A DNA stretch of 64,000 nt. Source: an uncultured Clostridium sp. GTDB taxonomy: Bacteria; Bacillota; Clostridia; Lachnospirales; Lachnospiraceae. Each line of letters begins with the position of its first letter. The stretch's first letter is position 1. A program made the position numbers and the translations under genes. The notes under the pieces are model-generated. The model was not told the DNA's origin and ran no database searches. It saw only the letters and a program-made list of their open reading frames with translations. The stretch covers positions 1 through 64,000 of the forward strand of contig CALAAS010000040.1 of the NCBI GenBank assembly GCA_937885015.1, in the 5' to 3' direction. Positions 34,641 through 42,734 of this stretch are shown piece by piece.

Positions 34641-34935
34641 AATTATTTTCTCAATATTTCGACTGTTTCCTTAATTTTAATGTGTTGTTCCAAATTGTTA
34701 TCAATCTTTTCTAGTTCTCCATTTTTATAATTTGTTTTCATTTAATTACTATAATTTATTTTTATAATATTTCTATGCTTTTTGTTTTTGTTTAAAATTA
34801 ATCATAAGATTAAACAAAACCAGGATAACAATAGCATTAACAATTGATGGCAAAATATGTAACCTAGATGACTACGGAGATTTTTACTCATTTTTAGTTC
34901 ATAATAGATTGCGCCAAGCACAGTTCATGAATAAT
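34641..34935 (-). other. 295-bp AT-rich gap with gene debris
   Basis: No complete gene fits here. Two short minus-strand frames are seen: 34802-34891 (29 codons, MSKNLRSHLG then a hydrophobic segment) and 34643-34741 (32 codons, ending VEILRK just before wzy). Neither has a good ribosome site. They look like remains of one or two lost genes, compatible with recombination at this point of the cluster. Confidence 0.45.
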
Positions 34936-36132
34936 TTAGAATTCTTTTAGATTATCAATTATTCTTCTACATAACCTCTCAGCTTCAATATTCTCTAATA
35001 AATAATTTTTGGAATAATCCCACATTCTCTTCTGTTCATCTATAGAAAGATTTAGTGCATCATTTAATGCATCACGTAAAGATTCTACTGAATCACTTTT
35101 ACATAAAATAATACATTTTTTCATTTCTTCTGGCATACCATCAAGTGAATAAGATACCACCGTTGTTCCACATACTAAATATTCTAAGATCTTCGATGGA
35201 AATGAATACTTTGTATATTCCCCATCATTCGTTCTTGGTGAAACCGAAACTTTTGATCTATAAAGTTCTTCTCTGACTTCGTCTTGACCAACATTACCAC
35301 GGAACTCTATTCTTGGATCTTTTTTAGCTCTTTCCAAAACGATATTTTTTGCCTGTCCATCTCCATATATTACTAAGCGCACTGTTTTGTCTTCTATCCC
35401 TTCAAAAGCATTCAAGAGATTTAACACGCCAAAATCCACACGTAAATTTCCTGCAAATACGACTTGATTTTTTTTATTTTCATTAAATGGTTTAATGTAG
35501 CTTTTGTCTATTATTCCAGGTGTAACAATAATGGACTTTGGGGAAGTATATAAATAATCTTCCATTTTTTTTGTTAATAAACAAAAACCATTAATATTAT
35601 TACTCAATTTGTAAAATTTTTTTATATCAAAAAATTTAGCTATTCTATAAATTGAAAATCGTTTACTACGAACATTCTGAAACTGTGGCAAATCTGGTAT
35701 TATCAATGAACTCTTAATTCTTCTATCTTTTTTTTCCGCATATGCCGCAGCTTCCATTAATGGTGTGTGTGGAGCATAGATAATAATATATTTTTCTTCA
35801 TCATCATAATTAACAAATTTATTTATAGCTTTTTTTAAATGATAGCTTCTTGAAAAATTTCTTATACCCCAAATATTACAAAAAGGAACATACTCAATCC
35901 TCGTTATATCATTTGCCTTCTTAACATTAAAATAAGCTTTTTTATACCTATTGGGAAAGCTACCAATATACGGGGCAGATAGAACTTCTACATCTTCATA
36001 ACAATTTTTCAATCCATTGTACAGTTTTCTCTGAAATTCCAATGCAGCAATATCGTATCCTGATATAGAGTTTGTTTTAACCTTTTTTTCTATTGTTTTA
36101 TCATATATTCCGCATAAAAATAAAATCTTCAT
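34936..36132 (-). CDS. glycosyltransferase family 4/1
   Basis: A 398-residue GT-B type glycosyltransferase. The C-terminal half has QVVFAGNLRVDFGVLNLLNA, VRLVIYGDGQAKNIV, DPRIEFRGNVGQDEV and EYLVCGTTVVSYSLDGMPEE, the usual nucleotide-sugar site of GT4 with the conserved Glu region. The N-terminal half begins KILFLCGIYDKTIEKK. It is cytoplasmic and adds one sugar to the lipid-linked unit. The ribosome site is AAAGGA. AT-rich as the neighbouring wzy. Confidence 0.85.
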   Translation of the reverse strand: MKILFLCGIYDKTIEKKVKTNSISGYDIAALEFQRKLYNGLKNCYEDVEVLSAPYIGSFPNRYKKAYFNVKKANDITRIEYVPFCNIWGIRNFSRSYHLKKAINKFVNYDDEEKYIIIYAPHTPLMEAAAYAEKKDRRIKSSLIIPDLPQFQNVRSKRFSIYRIAKFFDIKKFYKLSNNINGFCLLTKKMEDYLYTSPKSIIVTPGIIDKSYIKPFNENKKNQVVFAGNLRVDFGVLNLLNAFEGIEDKTVRLVIYGDGQAKNIVLERAKKDPRIEFRGNVGQDEVREELYRSKVSVSPRTNDGEYTKYSFPSKILEYLVCGTTVVSYSLDGMPEEMKKCIILCKSDSVESLRDALNDALNLSIDEQKRMWDYSKNYLLENIEAERLCRRIIDNLKEF

Positions 36133-36176
36133 ATAATATCCTTTGCTTTATTTTAATCAATACCGTCATATGGCTT

Positions 36177-37532
36177 TTATTCTTTAATCATCGGCACAAT
36201 CTTTCCTGATTTTGTTCTTTTTAACTCCTCAACATAATTAACCTTAAATTTTTCTCTATCCCCTAATCTACTTCTTATTTCATAACAAAGTTTTTTTTCG
36301 TCCATATTATTGTAATACTTATTGCGTATTACATTAAAAATTAATATATCTTCTTTTGTCTGTACAATCTGTGCAGCCACAATATTCGGAATATATTCAA
36401 AAATTAAACTAAACGCTGGTTCTCCAAGTACTCCTCCATTTTTTAAAGGTATGCAACACGCTTCCCTTCCATATATAGATTCAACAACCCTTCCTCCCTT
36501 CTCCAAATTATCCGGAATTTTTACGTTTCCGACCAAATCTCCTGTATCATATCGCAAAAAAGGCATAGCATAATTTGATAGTGTTGTGCCAACAATTTTA
36601 TTGTCCCCGTTCGATGATGATATAATTTCCACTGCTGAAAAATCCTCATCTATTCTAATAATTCCATTTTTGTCCTGTGAAAAATTTGCCACCCCCTCTG
36701 AAGCACCATAATGTTGAAATGGCCAAACTCCAAAAGCATCTTTTATTTGCTTTTTCTGATAATCATACAAATTATCTCCTCCTGTTGTGACATAATTCAT
36801 TAAACATACCAATCCTTTCTCATTCATCCATGAAGCTAAGCGACTTATATTGGACGCATAACCATGTATCCAGTGAATGTCATACTTTTTTATGGCATCT
36901 ATATAGGACAACATTGTTTCGCGATTTAGATGGTATTCATCAAAAATGATCTGCATGCACGGATAATTTTCTCTCCAATAAGGACCCTTTGTACAATTTG
37001 ATGGCACAACCAATTTTCCTCCAAAATTTCCACACATTGTGCCATATTTTATTCCCAACTCATTTCTGTATTTCCACCATAAAGCCCATTGTTCTGAAAT
37101 ATTTTTAGCCTCTTTATAAAACAGAAAACCGGATCCCGTTGTTCCCCCGGTATAACACTTTACTAGATGATAAATATTATATTCACTTGATATAAACATC
37201 GACGGATTTTCTTTAATAGTCGCTTTTGTCAAAATTGGTAATAGTTTGAGATCATCTAATGTTCTTATTTTCTTAGGATCGAGTCCTCTTTCGTTAAATA
37301 CTTTCTTATAATAAGGAACTGTTTTATAAGCATGCTGCACCATCTTATATAATTTTTGATTTCTGTATTCGCATAATTGCTCATAATTCCAATTTGCCCT
37401 ATTCCTATATTCTACCAAATACTTTTGAAAATCTTTCCCGTATCGGGTACGTTTGATTCGATTTCCTTCATAACAGCAAGCAAGATTTTGTCCCCAAACA
37501 GGTAATTTATTATATATATCCATTTTATTCAC
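36177..37532 (-). CDS. PaaK/CapK-like adenylate-forming ligase
   Basis: A 451-residue member of the phenylacetate-CoA ligase (PaaK) family known in capsule clusters as CapK. Adenylation motifs are seen: CYTGGTTGSGFLFYKE (phosphate loop, residues about 130-145), HYGASEGVANF, RYDTGDLVG and the C-terminal KVNYVEELKRTKSGK with the late Lys. It would activate a carboxylic acid with ATP. In surface-glycan clusters its substrate is not established; acyl modification of an amino sugar is a guess. A GTG start is used, with AGGAG nine bases before. It forms a module with the next two genes upstream. Confidence 0.8.
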   Translation of the reverse strand: MNKMDIYNKLPVWGQNLACCYEGNRIKRTRYGKDFQKYLVEYRNRANWNYEQLCEYRNQKLYKMVQHAYKTVPYYKKVFNERGLDPKKIRTLDDLKLLPILTKATIKENPSMFISSEYNIYHLVKCYTGGTTGSGFLFYKEAKNISEQWALWWKYRNELGIKYGTMCGNFGGKLVVPSNCTKGPYWRENYPCMQIIFDEYHLNRETMLSYIDAIKKYDIHWIHGYASNISRLASWMNEKGLVCLMNYVTTGGDNLYDYQKKQIKDAFGVWPFQHYGASEGVANFSQDKNGIIRIDEDFSAVEIISSSNGDNKIVGTTLSNYAMPFLRYDTGDLVGNVKIPDNLEKGGRVVESIYGREACCIPLKNGGVLGEPAFSLIFEYIPNIVAAQIVQTKEDILIFNVIRNKYYNNMDEKKLCYEIRSRLGDREKFKVNYVEELKRTKSGKIVPMIKE

Positions 37533-37586
37533 TACAAGTTTCTCCTAAATAGCTCATATCTTCTTATGTCAAAAACAACTTAATTC

Positions 37587-39707
37587 TTATCTTTGAACAC
37601 TCTGCAATGCCTCTAGTAATCTCCTATGCCCTTCAAACACCTCCGAAATATATTCATTTTTTTGCTTTCCTACAAGTACATCCCGGATATATTGATACTC
37701 TGCTTTGAACCCTTTGTCCTGTCTTAATTTCAGATTAAGGTTTTTGGAATTGCCGTATTTTTCCATACGAATATAATTATCCAATACATACACGGCACCA
37801 CAAGATAAAACTCTCAGCTGTTCTTTTGGATACTTTTTAGAACCCATGGAGCTGTAGATAATATTGGCAATTGCCCCTGATTCAAAGCTCAAAGAAATAA
37901 TTGCATTATCTCCTTTTGGAAAAGCATTATTAGATCCGTAAGTTACAGATAATTTTTTAATTGGGCTGGATGCCAAGTACTGGATCGTATCAATGAAATG
38001 AATAGCTTCTCCAATTAAACGGCCCCCACCCTTTTTATCATTCTGAGTCCAGTGATCGTTTGGAATAAACCCGGCATTGGCAATATAATCGTATACTGCT
38101 GGAATACTACCTGTGTTCAATTCCTTTTTTATCATTTTTACAAGAGGTGCATGACGTCTATTTAATCCGCAGAAAAGCTCTCCATCCGATTCCCAATATA
38201 TCTTTTCAATTTCATCGAGCTCACTGAGTGTAAGGCAGAGTGGTTTTTCACAGTAAACAGACTTCCCAGCTTTCAGAATTTCCTTCACAAACTTAGCATG
38301 AGAACTGTGCTGAGTAGAAATGCCAATCAGATCTATCGTTTCATCTTCCAGCATTTTTTTATAATTATTCGTTGTATACTCAAAACCAAATGAAGATTCC
38401 GCTTCTGCAGCTCCTGGCCCTCCTGTAGTAGCTAATCCGACAAAACGATAACCACCATTTTCTTTCATTATCGGAAGCAATGTGTTTTTTGCAAAATTTC
38501 CGGCACCTATCAACCCGAATCCGATAGTATCTTTCTTCGTTACTTTTCGATTTTTTTTATGGCTGATTATAGATTCAAATTTTTCCGGATATTTTTTATA
38601 TTCCAACAATACTCCAATATATTTTTCATGCTTAGGATTATCCGTAATCATAGAGTATGCTTCTGATGCCTTTTCAAAAGGAATTACATGCGTAATTAAA
38701 TCAGAAAAATTTACTCTTTTTCCATGTACCAGTCGAACAAACTCCTGAATATTTCTTCCTTCTGTAAAACGTACATATCCTATAGGATAATCTACACCAT
38801 CTTCTTCATAAGAACTGTCATAACGCCCAGCTCCATAAGATCGTGCAATTTTAAATGTCAATTCTTTTTCATAATATGGTCTACGTTCAATATTCATATG
38901 CGTTACGCCAATCATACAAATTATTGCACGATCTCTTGTAATAGCCGCTGCCAGATCCATCGGAGCATTACTATTCGTTGCTGCTGTGATAATAACTTTA
39001 TCAACTCCATAACCACTGGTAAGTGACTTTACTAGGCCAACTGCATTATCATCATCTGATTTTATAAAAGCTTTTAATCGCGTACCTGCCAAAGATTTTT
39101 CTGCAACATCAAATCCAATAACATCGCAACCATATGCGTCAAGAATCCGTGAGGTGATATGTCCCAAAAGTCCCAGGCCAATAACAGCAACTGTTTCTCC
39201 AGGTATAATCTCCGCCTGATGAATCCCTTCCAACGCAATTCCTCCTAACGCTGACAGACTATATGGACGAAGATCTTCAACATCTGCAGGAATTTTTGCG
39301 ATAAGATTATGATTAACTCGATTTACCTCACTGTGATATGCCTGACCCACCATAGTCACTCTGTCTCCGGGGCGCAAGTCCTTCACATTGTTTCCGCATT
39401 CTACAACTGTTCCAACAGCTGAATACCCCATAGGCATTGGCTCTTTTAACCTGGTAAAGGTTCCTTCGACTGTAGTTAAAATACCATCCGTTGACATTTT
39501 TTCCGTGACTTTCTTAACTTGATCTGGTCGTTCTAATGCTTTCTGAATCAGATTTTTTCCGCCAAATCCTGCAAGTCCTCTCTCTGTTCCAGCGCTCACA
39601 ACAGAATATTCTGTTTCAACAATTACTGTTCCATCCTTAACTGTCGGGGCTGGTGTGTCTATTAATTTTATACTTCCATCATTAACCATTAAAAATAATT
39701 GTTTCAT
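37587..39707 (-). CDS. two-domain oxidoreductase (zinc-ADH fused to Gfo/Idh/MocA)
   Basis: A 706-residue fusion. Residues 1-360 resemble zinc-dependent alcohol dehydrogenases (EYSVVSAGTERGLAGF, PMGYSAVGTVVECG, VAVIGLGLLGHITSRIL). Residues about 390-706 are a Gfo/Idh/MocA oxidoreductase (GFGLIGAGNFAKNTLLPIM, VYCEKPLCLTL with the EKP Lys, and GEAIHFIDTIQYLAS). Such 'bi-domain-containing oxidoreductase' proteins occur in surface-polysaccharide clusters next to heparinase-like genes. It likely oxidises and/or reduces a nucleotide-sugar in two steps; substrate unknown. GGAG precedes the start; wecC-like gene is 17 bp upstream. Confidence 0.85.
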   Translation of the reverse strand: MKQLFLMVNDGSIKLIDTPAPTVKDGTVIVETEYSVVSAGTERGLAGFGGKNLIQKALERPDQVKKVTEKMSTDGILTTVEGTFTRLKEPMPMGYSAVGTVVECGNNVKDLRPGDRVTMVGQAYHSEVNRVNHNLIAKIPADVEDLRPYSLSALGGIALEGIHQAEIIPGETVAVIGLGLLGHITSRILDAYGCDVIGFDVAEKSLAGTRLKAFIKSDDDNAVGLVKSLTSGYGVDKVIITAATNSNAPMDLAAAITRDRAIICMIGVTHMNIERRPYYEKELTFKIARSYGAGRYDSSYEEDGVDYPIGYVRFTEGRNIQEFVRLVHGKRVNFSDLITHVIPFEKASEAYSMITDNPKHEKYIGVLLEYKKYPEKFESIISHKKNRKVTKKDTIGFGLIGAGNFAKNTLLPIMKENGGYRFVGLATTGGPGAAEAESSFGFEYTTNNYKKMLEDETIDLIGISTQHSSHAKFVKEILKAGKSVYCEKPLCLTLSELDEIEKIYWESDGELFCGLNRRHAPLVKMIKKELNTGSIPAVYDYIANAGFIPNDHWTQNDKKGGGRLIGEAIHFIDTIQYLASSPIKKLSVTYGSNNAFPKGDNAIISLSFESGAIANIIYSSMGSKKYPKEQLRVLSCGAVYVLDNYIRMEKYGNSKNLNLKLRQDKGFKAEYQYIRDVLVGKQKNEYISEVFEGHRRLLEALQSVQR

Positions 39708-39724
39708 GTCTTCTCCACCAATTC

Positions 39725-40948
39725 TTATAAATAGAAAATATTCTCCGCCGCATCACATACTCTCCGCGTATCAAGTACAACTTTTCCTCTCAACTTTCCC
39801 ACATTCTCTTTTATCTCATCATGCCCCACCATAATTACTACCATATCCACATCATTTAAAAATTCATCTAAATCATGATACTGATTTTTCACGGCATCTT
39901 CCGTAATATATGGGTCGTACACCTTAAGTCCCGTTGCCAAATGACGTTCCTGGCTTTCCAGAAGCTGCAAGGTCGGTGATTCCCTCATATCGTCTACGTT
40001 TTCTTTGTATGTCAGGCCATAAAGTCCCACACGGGTAATATCCGTCAAACCATTTTCTTTCATAATTTCATATATACGGTTCAACACAAAATCCGGCATA
40101 CCATCATTGGTTTTCATTGATTCATCAATTACCTTCGCAAGACTCGGATAATCTCCTACCAAAAACCATGGATCTACAGAAATACAATGTCCCCCTACCC
40201 CTGGGCCAGGCTGCAGGATATTTACTCTAGGATGCATATTGCAGATTCGAATAATTTCATACACGTCCATATTATCGTGACGGCAGATTTTAGCCAATTC
40301 ATTAGCAAAGGCAATATTAACTGCCCGAAATGTATTTTCCACTACTTTTGTCATTTCTGCAGTTCTGATATCTGTTACTACAATTTCTCCCTGACAAAAA
40401 GAGGAGTACAGCTTCTTAACTTTTTCCCCCACTTCTTTATCGTCAGCTCCGATCGTACGATTATTATGAAGCAGCTCATATACCATATTTCCCGGAATAA
40501 TTCTCTCTGGAGCATGAACAAGATTCAAATCTTGTCCTATTTTAAATCCATTTTCTTCAATTACAGGACGCACAAATCGGTCGATTGTTCCAGGAGAAAC
40601 CGTGGATTCAATTACAACCGTTGCTCCTTTAGGACAAACTTTCATGACATCTTTTACTGCATTTACCACATAACAGGCATCCACCTTCTTACTGAATTTA
40701 TCATATGGCGTTGGAACTGAAACAATATAGGTATCTGTTACCTGATATTTTGTTGTAAACTGGATTCCTGCTTGTAATGCCGTATCAAATAATGCATCCA
40801 ACCCTTTTTCTTTAAAGGTTGTAGAACCTTCCTGCAGCGTATGTACCAGTTTCTCATTGTAATCTGTTCCTATAACCTCTACTCCATGAGATGCCATCAT
40901 AAGTGCTGTCGGTAATCCGATGTATCCAAGTCCTATTACATTTACCAT
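39725..40948 (-). CDS. wecC: nucleotide-sugar dehydrogenase, UDP-ManNAc dehydrogenase type
   Basis: A 407-residue four-electron UDP-sugar dehydrogenase. N-terminal NAD motif VIGLGYIGLPTALMMASHG; ESTVSPGTIDRFV; FRAVNIAFANELAKICR and the catalytic Cys in PGPGVGGHCISVDPWFL. The last motif and the neighbouring epimerase WecB favour UDP-ManNAc as substrate, yielding UDP-ManNAcA, rather than UDP-glucose; UDP-GlcNAc-type substrates remain possible. The gene lies at the opposite end of the operon from wecB. AGGAG precedes the ATG. Confidence 0.88.
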   Translation of the reverse strand: MVNVIGLGYIGLPTALMMASHGVEVIGTDYNEKLVHTLQEGSTTFKEKGLDALFDTALQAGIQFTTKYQVTDTYIVSVPTPYDKFSKKVDACYVVNAVKDVMKVCPKGATVVIESTVSPGTIDRFVRPVIEENGFKIGQDLNLVHAPERIIPGNMVYELLHNNRTIGADDKEVGEKVKKLYSSFCQGEIVVTDIRTAEMTKVVENTFRAVNIAFANELAKICRHDNMDVYEIIRICNMHPRVNILQPGPGVGGHCISVDPWFLVGDYPSLAKVIDESMKTNDGMPDFVLNRIYEIMKENGLTDITRVGLYGLTYKENVDDMRESPTLQLLESQERHLATGLKVYDPYITEDAVKNQYHDLDEFLNDVDMVVIMVGHDEIKENVGKLRGKVVLDTRRVCDAAENIFYL

Positions 40949-40972
40949 TTTATTTTCTTCATCTCCTACATC

Positions 40973-42700
40973 CTATTTTTCAAACCGTACCACAGTCTTT
41001 ACTAAAACCTGCCGTTCAAATTCAACCTGAACTTCCAGTACCTCTTTTTGCTGAAATTTCCCAAATTCTTCTGCGTATTGGCAAATATTGCCCTTACGAT
41101 GTACTTTTAAGTTATAAGGCGTTCCTTCCGTTTCAAATGTAATCTCCGCTTTTTTTTCTTTTAGATTATACTTTTCTTCCTTTTTTGTCGCTTCGTTTCG
41201 TTCTCTATCAAAAATTTCAACTATATTTTCTTTCTCTTCATAAATAAACCCAGGAGCCAGATGGAAAAAAATCCGAAGCCTGTGAGAACCATCCTTTGAT
41301 TTCGCACAGTCTGTGATTTGAAGTACATTTCCTCTCCATGTCATTTTTCTTCTAAAAAAATCACCAGAATAAGAATAAAATTCTCCCTTTACTAAATTCT
41401 CCTCTCTTTGAGCACACCATCCCGAAATCCGTCTGGCTGCCCGATGCTCACCCCACAATTCTGACTGTTCCCTTTCGTCTATCATCATTGTATTGTGAGC
41501 TTTTGTGCTTCTAAAAAACTCTCTGGCTTCTCCCTGATACAGTCCCGTACCGGAATTAACAAAAAATGGCTTTTCATCTGCAAATAACTCAAAACTGAGT
41601 GTATCGCAATGGCTATGTCCACTCATATAAGACGGGCCAATGGATCCGCAATCAAACAAAATCGAATATTTTCCATTTTCCAACTTATAATATCCAGCAT
41701 CTGGGAATTCGTCCTGATATTTTTCTTTTTTTATGAAAGCCTCGGAAGCCAGATACAGTGCTTCTTTTCTTTTAGAAACATTATCTCCAGCATCATTCAT
41801 CAGCGGAGTTCGATCAAATCCCCGTTCCAAAGATGTCATGGCATTTACCATTTTTCCAATAACCGGATCCAATGCATCTGATATTTTCTCACTATCTTTT
41901 AAAGCAACACGAAGCCTCAACAAATCCTCCAGAATGAGCTTATGGTACATAAGACTTCTCTCATAATGAACTCCATCTGAAAGAATCTGTTCCCGAACCT
42001 GATTCAAGAAAACAGGATAGTACTTGTGTAGCTGTCTGGAATCAAAAAACATCCAGGCAGACAATAGAATCGCCTTTAAATTCTCAAAATAGTGATTCCC
42101 CAAAAGAGCCAGTTCCTGATTTTTAAGGAGGTATTGATATTGGACGTAAATGCTTCGCACCAACTTTGCCTGAAATTTTTTCTCCAGGCTTTCTTCAAGA
42201 AGGTTCATGCAAATCAACAAGTTGGGAATGCGCATGGAAATTGTATAGGGTTCCATACAATCAGCAGCCTTGTTTTCCAGCCACGCATCCATAATTTCAT
42301 ACCATTTTTCCAGATATTTGTCTTCTTTTGTCTCTCTGTATTTCACACATATAGGAATCAAAAACTCCAAGTATTGAAGATTATAATTCCACAAATGAGA
42401 AGCAGAAGAAACTTCCCATTTTTTTAAATCCAATTTGTTTGTTTCATGTAATAGTGTAACTTTCCCATCAAAAAAATCTTCTACCCAAAAGCGCTTTATA
42501 TAATCCTGATCTAAATCCAGTTCTTTTATGAATACTTGGGGAATTCTATATTCCTTAGGCAATTTATCGATGTTTAATTGCTTCATCAAACGGTAATTTC
42601 CATTTTTTAAGCACTTCCTTTTCAACTGATAAAAAATCTGCACAGGTTTTAAATATTTAATTGTCCGAATATATAGTAAAACTTTTTCCAGCTGACTCAT
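40973..42700 (-). CDS. heparinase II/III-family protein, cytoplasmic
   Basis: A 575-residue protein with the helical toroid N-terminal part (IPNLLICMNLLEESLE, LGNHYFENLKAILLSA) and the C-terminal beta part of heparinase II/III: YMSGHSHCDTLSFELFADE and RSTKAHNTMMIDEREQSELW, where His residues and Tyr could be catalytic. There is no signal peptide, so it is unlikely to degrade an external glycan. Members inside capsule clusters might act on lipid-linked intermediates or transfer residues; that is unproved. The start 42700 has AGGAAGGA; a frame 11 codons longer starts without one. Confidence 0.8.
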   Translation of the reverse strand: MSQLEKVLLYIRTIKYLKPVQIFYQLKRKCLKNGNYRLMKQLNIDKLPKEYRIPQVFIKELDLDQDYIKRFWVEDFFDGKVTLLHETNKLDLKKWEVSSASHLWNYNLQYLEFLIPICVKYRETKEDKYLEKWYEIMDAWLENKAADCMEPYTISMRIPNLLICMNLLEESLEKKFQAKLVRSIYVQYQYLLKNQELALLGNHYFENLKAILLSAWMFFDSRQLHKYYPVFLNQVREQILSDGVHYERSLMYHKLILEDLLRLRVALKDSEKISDALDPVIGKMVNAMTSLERGFDRTPLMNDAGDNVSKRKEALYLASEAFIKKEKYQDEFPDAGYYKLENGKYSILFDCGSIGPSYMSGHSHCDTLSFELFADEKPFFVNSGTGLYQGEAREFFRSTKAHNTMMIDEREQSELWGEHRAARRISGWCAQREENLVKGEFYSYSGDFFRRKMTWRGNVLQITDCAKSKDGSHRLRIFFHLAPGFIYEEKENIVEIFDRERNEATKKEEKYNLKEKKAEITFETEGTPYNLKVHRKGNICQYAEEFGKFQQKEVLEVQVEFERQVLVKTVVRFEK

Positions 42701-42734
42701 TTTTATATTCCTTCCTAATGCAAGGCTGTTCACA

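Noticed and set aside
34643..34741. 32-codon gene before wzy
   Set aside because: No ribosome site, no recognisable similarity and AT-rich surroundings; treated as debris.
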